Origin: Pasteurella sp049670895
GTDB lineage: Bacteria; Pseudomonadota; Gammaproteobacteria; Enterobacterales; Pasteurellaceae
DNA length: 64,000 bases
Assembly: GCF_049670895.1 (NCBI RefSeq)
Contig: NZ_CP187170.1
Reading direction: 5' to 3' (one strand)
This document shows, in pieces, positions 53,310-62,924 of this stretch (the first letter of the stretch is position 1; every line of letters starts with the position of its first letter). The notes beneath the pieces were generated by a model, which had not been told where the DNA came from, did no database searches, and saw only the letters and a program-made list of their open reading frames with translations. The position numbers and the translations under genes are program-made.

Positions 53310-53669
53310 ATGGAGCTTAGATTAAAACAAGGGTTAATGTATGGCGATGAGCCACAATATGATGTGGTTTTACGTGATTTAAGTACAGGGGATTTAATTG
53401 ATGCAGAACTTGCAGCTGAGCGTTTGATGGTGGATAAACAAGGCAACCCAACGCTTGTAGTAAGCCAGGTGTTATTTAGCTATGAGCTATTACGTCGGCA
53501 GATTGCAAGCATTGGTAAATTACAGGGTCCACTTTCTCTTGCACAATTACGCTCGCTCACACCTGAAGATTTGGGGCTGATTAACGCTGCACTTGAAGCG
53601 GTGGAAAGTGCAAAAGCTCAGAAGGTGCTTGAGCGGGGGCGATTGGATGCAACAAGTGAGAACCTTTGA
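53310..53669 (+). CDS. Tail assembly chaperone, unshifted product (Mu gp41)
   Basis: This 119-residue protein is the short tail assembly chaperone. It ends RGRLDATSENL if no frameshift occurs. A CGGGGGCGA site at 53634-53642 can send a fraction of ribosomes into the frame of the extension at 53638-53796. It is placed between tube and tape measure, like lambda gpG. Confidence 0.9.
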   Translation: MELRLKQGLMYGDEPQYDVVLRDLSTGDLIDAELAAERLMVDKQGNPTLVVSQVLFSYELLRRQIASIGKLQGPLSLAQLRSLTPEDLGLINAALEAVESAKAQKVLERGRLDATSENL

Positions 53670-53796
53670 GAAAACTTGCCTGTTGCTCGCTAAACATTAT
53701 CAATGCAGCCCAGCGTGGCTGCTTTCTCAACCTATCTTTAACCTTCCACGTTATATCAATTACATAAATTCACCAGGGGGACAACGTGGCAACTAA
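53310..53796 (+). CDS. Tail assembly chaperone, -2 frameshift product (gp41-gp42)
   Basis: If ribosomes move back two bases at CGGGGGCGA (53634-53642), gp41 continues as GDWMQQVRTFEKTCLLLAK and ends at 53796, giving about 162 residues. Mu makes its gp41-42 by a -2 shift at GGGGGGCGA; the site here is the same but for the first base. The extension overlaps the tape measure start by 11 nt. Confidence 0.8.
53634..53642 (+). promoter_or_regulatory. Programmed -2 frameshift site
   Basis: In the gp41 frame the codons are CGG GGG CGA. Slipping back two bases lets the glycine tRNA pair again with GGG and puts GGC next in the A site. The downstream frame is open and tail-like. Confidence 0.78.
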
Positions 53797-55612
53797 TTCA
53801 ACCTCTTTTTATGTCAATCTGGCGGGGAATGTATCAACACAAGCGAATCGTTTTGGGCAGTCTATTCAATCAATGGCATCTCGTTCAAAACGAGCATTAT
53901 CAGGCTTAAAAAGCTCCGTTCAGTCGTTTTCAAATTCTATTGATACCATTGGTAATCGTGCATTCATTGGCATCACTGCGGGTGGTGCTTTGGCTTCTCG
54001 TTCATTGATTAAGACTGCCGCAGAATTTGAAATGGCGGGAATCCGAATGAAACAGACATTCGGCGATGATGGCGACAAGGCTACCGCTTGGCTCAAACAA
54101 TTTGCAACAGATACCCCGATGGCGTTTGGGGATGTGCAAAATGCAATGATGCGATTAAAAACCGCAGGGATTGATCCAATGAATGGCTCATTGCAAGCCT
54201 TGGTGGACTATAACGCTAAAGTGGGTGGAGATGCAGCTAATCTTGATGGTTATATCTCGGCAATCTCAAAAGGCTTTATCAAGGGCAAGCTCAGTATGGA
54301 AGAAATCAATCCGTTGCTTGAGCGTAATGTGAAAGTGTTTGAGATTTTAGCGGCTGAAACTGGCGGAAAATATACGGCAGAACAAATGCAGAAAATGTTG
54401 CAAGAAGGTAAGCTCGGACGAAAAGCCATCGCAGCATTGCTACGTGGCATGGGTAAAGATGCGGCAGGTTCAGCAAAAGAACAAATGAAAACGTGGGACG
54501 GCTTAGTGTCTAACCTTGGTGACACTTTTACTGCAATGCAAGCACGTTTTATGGAAAAGGGCGTGTTTGATGAGCTGAAAAAAGAACTGGGCGGTATTTT
54601 AGATTGGCTAAACCAAAAAATAGAGAGTGGCGAGTTTGATGAGTTTGCAAAGCAAGTGAGCGACACACTTGTACAAGCACTACGTGATTTAAAAGATATT
54701 TCAAAAGAGGTTAAACCGATTTTAGAAGATATAGGTAAAGTGATGAACTGGCTTTCTGAGCAAGCGGGAGGCTACGGGAATTTAGCAAAATTCACCGCAT
54801 CCCTTTATGTTGCAAACAAAGTGGCCCGTTCAGGCGTAGGTCAAGCGGTGGGTCGTGGTGCTTGGGGCGTAGGTAAATGGGGAGCGGGAAAACTCTTTGG
54901 TAAGAAAGGAACGGCGGGTGTTGCTGGAGGCGTGGCAAGCACTCTGGGTAATGTTGCTGGTGTAACACCTGTTTTTGTGACGAACTTTGCAGATATAGGC
55001 TTTGGTGGACGTATGGGTGGTCGTCGAGGTGGGCGTGGTGGGTACCGTGCGAGAGGTCCAGCCACAAAAGTGGCAACCTCTGCAACAAAAGCAGCTCAAA
55101 CAGCAACAAAAAGTATTAAACAAACAGCGACGAATGCCCTTAAATCCACTGCTACAACGACTAAAAATATTGTTGGCTCTGTAGCAAAAAATATGAAAGG
55201 CGTTCCAGGGTTAGGTGCTGCACTTACAGTGACGGAAGGTGCGATGGTAATGCTGGATGACACAGCAACAACACAAGAAAAAAGTGAATCTATTGGTTCT
55301 ATTGCGGGTGCAACAGCAGGGGCAATTGTTGGGCAAGCATTGATTCCAATTCCTGTTGTAGGAGCAATGGTGGGTTCTTTCGTTGGGGATTGGCTTGGCG
55401 GTTGGCTTGGTAGTGAAGTCGGTGAAATGCTTTCATCACCTGAACCACAAGAAACAAAATTAGACGGTTCTATTGAAGTGAAAATTAAAGCAACAGATGG
55501 TTTAGTCGCAACAGTAGACAATACACAAGTAAGAAGTAATCGACCAGACAATTCGTTACAACTACAAACCACGACAGGCTATACAGGACCTAGTTTATAT
55601 GGAGGTTATTGA
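53786..55612 (+). CDS. Tail tape measure protein (Mu gp42)
   Basis: This 608-residue protein sets tail length. It has an N-terminal coiled region (QANRFGQSIQSMASRSKRAL), a conserved FEMAGIRMKQTFGDDGDKA segment near residue 80, hydrophobic glycine-rich segments (about 480-540) that can insert in the host membrane, and low-complexity Lys/Ala/Thr text (KVATSATKAAQTATKS). GTG is the start. It overlaps the chaperone extension. Confidence 0.92.
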   Translation: MATNSTSFYVNLAGNVSTQANRFGQSIQSMASRSKRALSGLKSSVQSFSNSIDTIGNRAFIGITAGGALASRSLIKTAAEFEMAGIRMKQTFGDDGDKATAWLKQFATDTPMAFGDVQNAMMRLKTAGIDPMNGSLQALVDYNAKVGGDAANLDGYISAISKGFIKGKLSMEEINPLLERNVKVFEILAAETGGKYTAEQMQKMLQEGKLGRKAIAALLRGMGKDAAGSAKEQMKTWDGLVSNLGDTFTAMQARFMEKGVFDELKKELGGILDWLNQKIESGEFDEFAKQVSDTLVQALRDLKDISKEVKPILEDIGKVMNWLSEQAGGYGNLAKFTASLYVANKVARSGVGQAVGRGAWGVGKWGAGKLFGKKGTAGVAGGVASTLGNVAGVTPVFVTNFADIGFGGRMGGRRGGRGGYRARGPATKVATSATKAAQTATKSIKQTATNALKSTATTTKNIVGSVAKNMKGVPGLGAALTVTEGAMVMLDDTATTQEKSESIGSIAGATAGAIVGQALIPIPVVGAMVGSFVGDWLGGWLGSEVGEMLSSPEPQETKLDGSIEVKIKATDGLVATVDNTQVRSNRPDNSLQLQTTTGYTGPSLYGGY

Positions 55613-56952
55613 TGGCAAAAATTACAGGCAAAGGCAGTTTTGCTGGGGTACCATTTCTCATTGAAGAAAATCAATCAATTGACGGTGGCCGTCGTTTAGT
55701 TAAGCACGAATACCCTTTACGTGATGAGGGGCTAAACGAAGACTTAGGCAAAAAAGCACGCACGTATAATGTGGCTTGTTTAGTAATTGGTGATGATCAT
55801 ATTAAACAAGCCGAAAAACTCATTGAGGCATTAGAAAAAGGACGTGGGGAATTAAAACACCCGTATTTCAAAAATATTAATGTTTGTGTTGAAAGTTACA
55901 AGGCTCATTATTCAACTGGACACCAACGTGTTACACGTTTTGATATTACCTTTGCGGATGATATTCAAGAAAATGCACCAAAACTTGCTAAAAACACACA
56001 GTTTTCAGCATTAACCGAATATGCCAATGCTATTAATGCACTATCAGATGAGTTCGCCGAACAAATTGCAGAGATTAATGAATTTGTTGATTTATTAGTA
56101 GATAACCCATTCACTCAACTTGTCGATTCAATGATTGGGTTTATTGAAAATACGTTTGAATCAATAAACTCCGTTGTGGTAGGCGTTGGGGATATTAAAA
56201 CAAAAGCGGAATCAATGAAAAATCGGATGATGAATTTAATCCGTGTGCCTAGCTTGCTCACAAAAGAATTACAAGGGCTTGTGCAATTCAAACAGTATAA
56301 AGGAATTGACCCTAAACAAGGATTAAATCAACGTGCGATTACAACAAACGTCATTCATAACACGATTTCTGAAACAACAAAATCAAAAACAGAAATGCAG
56401 AAAGCGATGTTTGATGCAATCGTCAATGCAAAACGTAACAACATCAATGCAACGGATATTTTAAAGCGTAATGCAATGGGGTTACATCAACAAGAAATCG
56501 CTCACGCATTAATGACAAAAGCACAATTTAGTTGTGCACGTTTAGTGATTTCAACACTTGCGGTTGAATATGCAAAATCAGTGACTGAAGCATTAACAGA
56601 TTCCTTGAGTAATGATGTGCAAACCATTGAGTCAAAAGCCGACATTAAAGCCTTAATTGATGAAATTGATTCACAACTTGAACAAGCAATTTTAGACAAT
56701 GCGGATGCGGAAAACTGGCGGAGTTATCAAGCATTAGAACAATTCAGACTTGCAGTGATTAGCGATTTACGCACACGTGGTGAAAAGCTTGCCAATATTA
56801 AATCTGTGCACTTAACCGATACTTTCCCTGCACTTGTTGTGCAATATCAACATAGTGGAAAGAGTCAAAAATGGCAGCAACTGGTACAGCGTAATGCCAT
56901 TGTTCACCCACTATTTTGTATTGGTGGCAATGAGGTTGAGGTGTTGCAATGA
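55612..56952 (+). CDS. DNA circularisation/tail protein (Mu gpN)
   Basis: This 446-residue protein matches the Mu N family: GKGSFAGVPFLIEENQSIDGGRR at the N-terminus and YPLRDEGLNEDLGKKARTYNV. In Mu, N is a tail or injected protein tied to circularising the incoming DNA. The ATG lies on the tape measure stop (TGATG), with GGAGG upstream. Confidence 0.92.
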   Translation: MAKITGKGSFAGVPFLIEENQSIDGGRRLVKHEYPLRDEGLNEDLGKKARTYNVACLVIGDDHIKQAEKLIEALEKGRGELKHPYFKNINVCVESYKAHYSTGHQRVTRFDITFADDIQENAPKLAKNTQFSALTEYANAINALSDEFAEQIAEINEFVDLLVDNPFTQLVDSMIGFIENTFESINSVVVGVGDIKTKAESMKNRMMNLIRVPSLLTKELQGLVQFKQYKGIDPKQGLNQRAITTNVIHNTISETTKSKTEMQKAMFDAIVNAKRNNINATDILKRNAMGLHQQEIAHALMTKAQFSCARLVISTLAVEYAKSVTEALTDSLSNDVQTIESKADIKALIDEIDSQLEQAILDNADAENWRSYQALEQFRLAVISDLRTRGEKLANIKSVHLTDTFPALVVQYQHSGKSQKWQQLVQRNAIVHPLFCIGGNEVEVLQ

Positions 56953-57656
56953 GCGAATCTAAAATTGAGCTTTATTTGAATGAGCATATTTTTTCAGGCT
57001 GGACGAGCTTGTCTGTGTTTCGCTCGCTGGAATCAATGAGTGGTCAGTTTGAACTGGGTATTGCTATTCGCCCTGAAGATGATGTTTCGCAAATTAAACC
57101 TGGTTCTAAAATTCAGTTAAAAATGAATGGGCAAACGGTTATCACGGGGCATTTAGATTCTCTTTCTCAGTCTATTTCAAGTGAAAGTAAAGACATTCGA
57201 GTGAGTGGGCGTGATAAAACGGCTGATTTAGTGGATTGCTCAGTGATCCATAAGAGTTATCACTTTAAAAACCAAACATTACAGCAGATTGCTGAGGTGA
57301 TTTGCCAGCCTTTTGGCATTAAGGTGATTTGGCAAGCAACAGAGCCAGGTGCAAATGAAAAAATCAATGTGTGGCAAGTTGAGCCAGGGGAAACGGCATT
57401 TGACACAATCAGTAAAGCGGCACGACACAAAGGTGTGTTAGTTACCTCAAATGTTGAGGGCGATCTTGTGTTTACCGATCCAAGTAACAATGTTGTTGGT
57501 GAGTTTAAGCTCGGAGAGAACATTCTTGAACTGGAATTACAAGATGACTGGACACAACGTTTTTCATTGTATCGTGTGGTGGGCGATGCTGAACAAGGTG
57601 GTTCAAAAGGAAATCAAAATCAATCTAGTGAGTTTGATGGTTTTGAGGGGGAATAA
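56949..57656 (+). CDS. Baseplate hub protein P, N-terminal part
   Basis: This 235-residue protein holds the first two thirds of Mu P (gp44): IELYLNEHIFSGWTSLSVFRSLE, then VWQVEPGETAFDTISKAARHKG. Mu P is about 380 residues in one chain; here the remaining part is a separate frame at 57656. A run of five G (57647-57651) lies just before the stop TAA, which overlaps the next ATG. P forms the hub around which the baseplate builds. Confidence 0.88.
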   Translation: MSESKIELYLNEHIFSGWTSLSVFRSLESMSGQFELGIAIRPEDDVSQIKPGSKIQLKMNGQTVITGHLDSLSQSISSESKDIRVSGRDKTADLVDCSVIHKSYHFKNQTLQQIAEVICQPFGIKVIWQATEPGANEKINVWQVEPGETAFDTISKAARHKGVLVTSNVEGDLVFTDPSNNVVGEFKLGENILELELQDDWTQRFSLYRVVGDAEQGGSKGNQNQSSEFDGFEGE

Positions 57657-58084
57657 TGAGTGCAAGTGGTTTAAAAGTTGAAGTTAAAGACAGTGAAATT
57701 ACACGTTATCGCCCAATGTTGATTATTTCTGATGACAATATGACTGGCACAACGGGTTATCAGCGAGCCAATTGGGAAATGCAGCGTAATAATGCCGAAG
57801 GTAAGCGTTCAACAGTGACAGTTCAAGGCTGGCAAAAGCCTGATGGTTCTTTGTGGTTGCCGAATGAATTGGTTGTATTAGATGCCCCACAGCTGGGAAT
57901 TGAGAAAAGGGAATTGTTGATTGTAGATTGTCGTTATTCATTAGATGAAAGTGGAACAAAAACCCAGCTCACTTTAATGCATAGAGAAGCATTTAATGAA
58001 CCAGCAGAGCAAGTGAAAAGGGCTAAATCCGCTAAAAAATCAAATAAAGATAACGTGAAAGAATTTAGTGAGTTTCAGGAGTAA
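57656..58084 (+). CDS. Baseplate hub protein P, C-terminal part
   Basis: This 142-residue protein matches the last third of Mu P (EITRYRPMLIISDD, STVTVQGWQKPDGSLWLPNE, ELLIVDCRYSLDESGTKTQL). Its ATG overlaps the preceding stop (TAATG), and its frame is -1 relative to the first part. Either reinitiation gives two chains, or a -1 slip on GGGGG gives one. Confidence 0.82.
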   Translation: MSASGLKVEVKDSEITRYRPMLIISDDNMTGTTGYQRANWEMQRNNAEGKRSTVTVQGWQKPDGSLWLPNELVVLDAPQLGIEKRELLIVDCRYSLDESGTKTQLTLMHREAFNEPAEQVKRAKSAKKSNKDNVKEFSEFQE

Positions 58085-58086
58085 CT

Positions 58087-58614
58087 ATGCAAGGTTTAAA
58101 CAGGGTTTTAGCACCAATTAAACGCAGTTTAAAACTGCTTGTAAATCGTGGTGTGATGTCATTTGTTTCTGATGAACACAAACGCCAAAATCTACAAATC
58201 CGTTTGCAATCTGATGAAGTGATTGATGATGCAGAACGTTTTCAGAACTACGGTTTTTCCTCTGTACCCACTGCTGGTGAAGTTATTGCACTGGAAGTTG
58301 GCGGCAAACGTTCGCACATTGCGGTGTTAGTAGTTGATGATAAAGGTGTGCGTCCCACTGGGTTAAAAGCAGGAGATGTAGTGGTTTATCATCAAGAAGG
58401 GCATAATATTTTATTGACTGAGCAAGGCGAAGTGGTACTGACATGTAAAAAGCTTACAGTGCGAGCAGAACAAGAAGTATTGTTTGAAACACCACAAACT
58501 CGATTTTCTGGTGATGTTGATATAGTAGGACAATCAACAGCAAAAGATCACGTTTCAGGTAGTGTTAGTGGTAAAGACCACGACCACGAACGAAGTGTAG
58601 GAAAACCAGTATAG
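58087..58614 (+). CDS. Baseplate spike (Mu gp45)
   Basis: This 175-residue protein is the membrane-piercing spike: an OB-like N-terminal domain (LQIRLQSDEVIDDAERFQNYG) and a C-terminal beta-helix ending in KDHDHERSVGKPV, where HxH is the pattern that binds iron at the tip in Mu gp45 and P2 gpV. Confidence 0.92.
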   Translation: MQGLNRVLAPIKRSLKLLVNRGVMSFVSDEHKRQNLQIRLQSDEVIDDAERFQNYGFSSVPTAGEVIALEVGGKRSHIAVLVVDDKGVRPTGLKAGDVVVYHQEGHNILLTEQGEVVLTCKKLTVRAEQEVLFETPQTRFSGDVDIVGQSTAKDHVSGSVSGKDHDHERSVGKPV

Positions 58615-58621
58615 AGGGCTT

Positions 58622-59029
58622 ATGTCAGATTTAGCATTAACTTGGATAAATGGTCATGGCGATTTAGTTGTGATTCATGATGAGTTAATGATTGATGACA
58701 GTCTGACTACATCAATTCTTATTAGTCTTTTTACTGATTTAAGGGTAAATGATGAGCGTGGTTGGTGGGGAGATGATTTTAATTCAGATCACCAAACAGG
58801 CTCTAAACTTTGGCTTTTAAATCGTGAGAAACAACTGCAATCTGTACTTGATGACGCTCAAACTTATGCCACACAAGCACTTGCTTGGTTAGTGGAAGAT
58901 AAGGAAATCAGAGATTATCAAGTTATTGCTTCTAATCCTGAAACTTCAGTGCTGTTGCTAACTATTATTGTAGAGCTACTTGACGGTAGCCAAGAGCAAT
59001 TTACGTTTTCAACACGCTGGAGCTGTTAA
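58622..59029 (+). CDS. Baseplate wedge protein (Mu gp46)
   Basis: This 135-residue protein matches the Mu gp46 family (GWWGDDFNSDHQTGSKLWLLNREK). It is part of the baseplate wedge, a gp25-like protein. It overlaps gp47 by 1 nt (TAATG). Confidence 0.92.
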   Translation: MSDLALTWINGHGDLVVIHDELMIDDSLTTSILISLFTDLRVNDERGWWGDDFNSDHQTGSKLWLLNREKQLQSVLDDAQTYATQALAWLVEDKEIRDYQVIASNPETSVLLLTIIVELLDGSQEQFTFSTRWSC

Positions 59030-60099
59030 TGCCATACCAAACCCCAACACTTTCACAACTTATTCAACAAGGTGAGCAACAGTTTAACCACCGTTTACCC
59101 AATTTAAAACGTAATAATGTGGTAACAGTGATTAATCGTGTTTGTGCGGCGTTAAGTGCGGGAGAACACGTGCATTTGGATTATCTCGCCAAACAAATTA
59201 TTCCCACCACTGCGGATGAAAATTATTTAATTGAATATGCGCTTTATAAAGGCATTGCAAGAAAGCCAGCAAGTAAAGCGGAAGGCTTGATTACATTAGA
59301 TGTGGCGGTGCAAGCAGAAATTCCAGAAGGTACGGCATTTCAACATCAACAAACAGGGTTGAAGTTCTTCACGTTAGAAACACAAACTGCAACAGTTGGA
59401 AAATTTGATGTACGGGTGCAATGCGATACAGAAGGCAGTATTGGGAATTTAAGTGTTAATTCTCCTGTTTCATTAACTTCCTCAATCCTTGGCGTAAAAC
59501 CTAATGCGGTTATTAAATCAATGAATGGCGGTGCGGATATTGAAAGCCTTTCTCGCTTGCTATCTCGTCTTATTCAGCGTGTACAGTTTCCGCCCGCTGG
59601 CGGTGCACCGCACGATTATATTCGTTGGGCAAATGAAGTGCCAAGCATTACAAGAGCGTGGTGTTACCCTCGGTATAAAGGTGGTGGCACGACTGGCGTG
59701 GCGATTGTTTGTGATGACCGAGTGGATATTTTGCCGACATCTGATGATATTCAAAAAGTCAAAAAACATATCGAAGGGCATAAAAATACAGTCACAGGCT
59801 TATGGGAAGGAATGCCTGCAGGCAATGAATTATTTGTGTTTGCCCCCACGGTTAAAACTCAAGCTTTTACTATTCGACTTGTGCCGAGCACTTCACAGCT
59901 TAAAAGTGCGGTGCAAAATGCCTTAATTTCTTATTTCAAAACGGTTGAGCCTGAGCAGAAGATCTATCTTTCTCATTTGCGAGCGATTGTTTCAAATGTG
60001 ATTGGTGAGGTGGATAACAGCATCATTTCACCCACTGAAGATATTCAACTTGCACGTGGTGAAATTATTAAATTGGGTGAAATTACATGGCAAGCATAA
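59029..60099 (+). CDS. Baseplate J-like protein (Mu gp47)
   Basis: This 356-residue protein is a baseplate J-like wedge protein (PTLSQLIQQGEQQFNHRLP, GGAPHDYIRWANEVPSITRAW). An uptake signal at 59904-59912 lies in the C-terminal part. It overlaps gp48 by 13 nt. Confidence 0.94.
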   Translation: MPYQTPTLSQLIQQGEQQFNHRLPNLKRNNVVTVINRVCAALSAGEHVHLDYLAKQIIPTTADENYLIEYALYKGIARKPASKAEGLITLDVAVQAEIPEGTAFQHQQTGLKFFTLETQTATVGKFDVRVQCDTEGSIGNLSVNSPVSLTSSILGVKPNAVIKSMNGGADIESLSRLLSRLIQRVQFPPAGGAPHDYIRWANEVPSITRAWCYPRYKGGGTTGVAIVCDDRVDILPTSDDIQKVKKHIEGHKNTVTGLWEGMPAGNELFVFAPTVKTQAFTIRLVPSTSQLKSAVQNALISYFKTVEPEQKIYLSHLRAIVSNVIGEVDNSIISPTEDIQLARGEIIKLGEITWQA

Positions 60100-60671
60100 A
60101 ACAAGCACAATATCTTGATGCTGCACTTAAATTGTTACCAGTGGGTTTGGCTTGGCATAGAGATTACAACAGTATTCTTGCCAAGTTCTTTGATGTACGA
60201 GCGGAACAACTTGAACAAGTGAATGCCAATGCTCACCAACTTATAAATGAACGTATGCCAGGCAACGCACTGATTTTATTAGATGACTGGGAGCAGTTTT
60301 TTGGATTGCCTGAATGCTCAGAAATTCTCACCATTGAAACTCGTCGTCAAGCATTAAAAGCAAAAGATAATGAAGTGGGCTCATTCAATAAATTCTATTT
60401 AGAAGAAATCGCCCGCCAAGCAGGTTATGAAATTAACGTCGTTACACATTACCCACACCATTGTGAACGAGATTGTGTTTACCCACTTTATCCACAAGAA
60501 AATGCCTGGCGTGTTTTTATTTATACCCAATCGAAAGCTATGCGACGTGCAAGCTGTTTAGATGATGTTACACAAGAATTGGTGATGTTTGAACGCTCAA
60601 AAGTGGAATGCTTTTTAAAGCGTTTTTGTTACTCACATTTAGAAATGATTTTTATCTACCAAGAGGAATGA
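60087..60671 (+). CDS. Tail protein gp48 (DUF2313)
   Basis: This 194-residue protein matches DUF2313/YmfQ (YLDAALKLLPVGLAWHRDYNS, LLDDWEQFFGLPECSE). It joins the fibre to the baseplate. It lies between gp47 and the fibre gene. Confidence 0.92.
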   Translation: MASIKQAQYLDAALKLLPVGLAWHRDYNSILAKFFDVRAEQLEQVNANAHQLINERMPGNALILLDDWEQFFGLPECSEILTIETRRQALKAKDNEVGSFNKFYLEEIARQAGYEINVVTHYPHHCERDCVYPLYPQENAWRVFIYTQSKAMRRASCLDDVTQELVMFERSKVECFLKRFCYSHLEMIFIYQEE

Positions 60672-60672
60672 T

Positions 60673-61710
60673 ATGTACGCATTAGATAATGATTCTGGCG
60701 TTCAGACAATGCCAGAAGTGAAGGCGAAAAAGTTTAATCACACCGAGCCACGTTGGTTTACTGAAGGGGGTAATGGTGTTGCACCGAGTTACCCAGGGGC
60801 GGATTGGTTTAACATTGTTCAGGCTGAGTTACTTGGGGTGTTAAAGGCGGGGGGAATTAATCCTGACAAGGCTAATTTGAATCAGTTGACATTGGCTATT
60901 CAGCAGGTTGTGCAAAACAAGGTGAATACTGCGATAAGCGGAAAAGCAAATACTCAACATAATCATGCGATGAGTGATATTTCTGGGTTATCTAATGCAC
61001 TAGGAGCAAAAGCACCTTTAATTTCTCCTGCTTTAACTGGTACGCCAACCGCACCAACAGCAAGCCAATCAACAAATAATACACAAATTGCGACAACGGC
61101 GTTTGTTAAAGCAGCGATTGCAGCGTTGGTGGGTTCTGCTCCTGATTCACTAAATACATTACATGAACTAGCAAGAGCACTAAATAATAATGCTAATTTT
61201 GCGACTAGTATTGTCAATCAATTGGCTGGTAAAGCAGATAAAAACATTCTTAATGCACTGGTAGGTATCCCACTTCCGTGGATGTTAACGAACCTTCCTT
61301 CGCTTAATGGGGTAACTATATTAGCAATGAATGGTCAACGTTTTGATAAAGGCCGATATCCGATTCTAGCTCAGCGCTACCCTAGTGGCGTTCTTATAGA
61401 CTTGCGAGCGGAGTTTATTCGAGGTTGGGATAATGGTCGTAACATTGACAGAAACAGGCAAATTCTTAGTGCCCAAGGGGACGCAATAAGAAATATTATA
61501 GGAAACATGGCACGGACAGCTGTTGATAACCAAAATCAAACAAATGGGGCATTTAAACAGTTATCATCGTCTTCTAATGTATTAAATGCAACCCACACAG
61601 GGTCTATTAGTGCTTATGTAACTGACTTTAATGCTAGCAGAGTTGTGCCAACAGCAGATGAAAACCGCCCACGAAACATCGCGTTTCAGTACATTTGTAT
61701 CGCAGCTTAG
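60673..61710 (+). CDS. Tail fibre protein
   Basis: This 345-residue protein is the receptor-binding fibre. The N-terminus (FNHTEPRWFTEGGNGVAPSYPGADW-like) attaches to the baseplate. A fibre repeat region follows (GTPTAPTASQSTNNTQIATT near residue 120) and a C-terminal collar-type domain ending RPRNIAFQYICIAA. Its host-range part is residues about 200-345. No inversion region or second set of fibre genes is seen, unlike Mu's G segment. Confidence 0.9.
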   Translation: MYALDNDSGVQTMPEVKAKKFNHTEPRWFTEGGNGVAPSYPGADWFNIVQAELLGVLKAGGINPDKANLNQLTLAIQQVVQNKVNTAISGKANTQHNHAMSDISGLSNALGAKAPLISPALTGTPTAPTASQSTNNTQIATTAFVKAAIAALVGSAPDSLNTLHELARALNNNANFATSIVNQLAGKADKNILNALVGIPLPWMLTNLPSLNGVTILAMNGQRFDKGRYPILAQRYPSGVLIDLRAEFIRGWDNGRNIDRNRQILSAQGDAIRNIIGNMARTAVDNQNQTNGAFKQLSSSSNVLNATHTGSISAYVTDFNASRVVPTADENRPRNIAFQYICIAA

Positions 61711-61719
61711 GAGAAGTAA

Positions 61720-62460
61720 ATGGTTACTTTTGATAAAGATGGTTTTGCTTTAAGTGATGGTCTAGTTACTGTTTATGTAACAGATTCACAAGGGGTCTAT
61801 TCACACTCAGAAGAAGAATTTGTTTCAATTGGAACAACAGTTTCTGCGAATAGCTATATAGAACAACCACCAGCACCTAAAGCAGGTTTTGCTATTAAGC
61901 GTAATGATAAAGGTTGGGAATATATTGAAGATCACAGTAATGAGATTGTTTACTCAATTGTTGATAAGTCAGAAATTAAAATAGATACATTTGGACCTTA
62001 CCCAGATAACACAACAACATTAAAGCCAGCTTGTGAATATTGTGAATGGGATGGTCAGAAATGGACGATTTCACCCGAAAAGCAAGCTCAAATCAAACAG
62101 CTTCAGCAAGAACAAATGCGTGAAAAAATTAACGCATTACGTGATGAAAAAATTAACGGTGGTGTTTATGTGGCAGAGCTTAACAAATGGTTCGATTCTG
62201 ATGCACGGGCAGAGCGTAGTTTAAATAGTGTGAAATCCACATTTGATCTGCTTGGCGATATGGAAATTACGTGGACATGTGCAGATAACACGCAAGTGCA
62301 AATTAATAAAGAAAAGCTGATCTTAGTTTGGAAAGCGATTATGCAAGCACAGCAACAAAATCACGCAAATGCACTACATCATAAATCGGAAATGATGAAA
62401 GCTGAAAATCCACTGAATTATGATTATTCAGCAGGTTGGACAGAAGTTTATGGCGGTTAA
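61720..62460 (+). CDS. Tail fibre assembly protein with DUF4376-like end
   Basis: This 246-residue protein starts with a small domain carrying YIEQPPAPKAGFAIKRND and EWDGQKW, as in tail fibre assembly proteins, followed by a coiled coil (QAQIKQLQQEQMREKINALRDEK) and a DUF4376-like C-terminus (YVAELNKWFDSDARAERSL). It probably helps fold the fibre encoded before it. Confidence 0.82.
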   Translation: MVTFDKDGFALSDGLVTVYVTDSQGVYSHSEEEFVSIGTTVSANSYIEQPPAPKAGFAIKRNDKGWEYIEDHSNEIVYSIVDKSEIKIDTFGPYPDNTTTLKPACEYCEWDGQKWTISPEKQAQIKQLQQEQMREKINALRDEKINGGVYVAELNKWFDSDARAERSLNSVKSTFDLLGDMEITWTCADNTQVQINKEKLILVWKAIMQAQQQNHANALHHKSEMMKAENPLNYDYSAGWTEVYGG

Positions 62461-62924
62461 AATCTATTTAGCTTTATATAAAGGCAACGCTACGTCAAAA
62501 ATAGAATGCTTTCAAGATAATCTTATACGATTTTTCACGAAGGGCATCTATTCTCACTGTGAACTTGTTGTTCATAAACAAGAGTGCTGGGAACGCTATG
62601 ATTACAGAGATGTTTTTCAGTGTTACACAAGCTCCCCGAGAGATGGCGGAGTACGCTGTAAAGAAATTAATGTTAAAGATTGTAAATGGGATCTAATTCA
62701 GCTTGATAGCATCACAGAAGAACAAGTGAAAGCATATTTTGAGAAAACCAAAGGTGCTAAATACGACTGGCGTGGAGTATTTGGCTTGGTATTAGGTTTT
62801 CGTGAGAAGAAAAGTAAATTCTTTTGTTCTGAGTGGTGTTTTAACTTGATTTTTAATAGTAGTGAAGGTTGGCGATTTAACCCAAATCAATTGGCGGTTA
62901 TTTTACAAAATGGAGGTTTGACAA

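Noticed and set aside
55096..55572. A 158-codon minus-strand frame within the tape measure gene
   Set aside because: It is the antisense of alanine- and glycine-rich coding sequence and has no family resemblance or ribosome site.
60673..62460. An invertible fibre (G-segment-like) region
   Set aside because: Only one fibre gene and one assembly gene are present, no inverted recombination sites or second C-terminal fibre cassette are seen, and no invertase gene is found.
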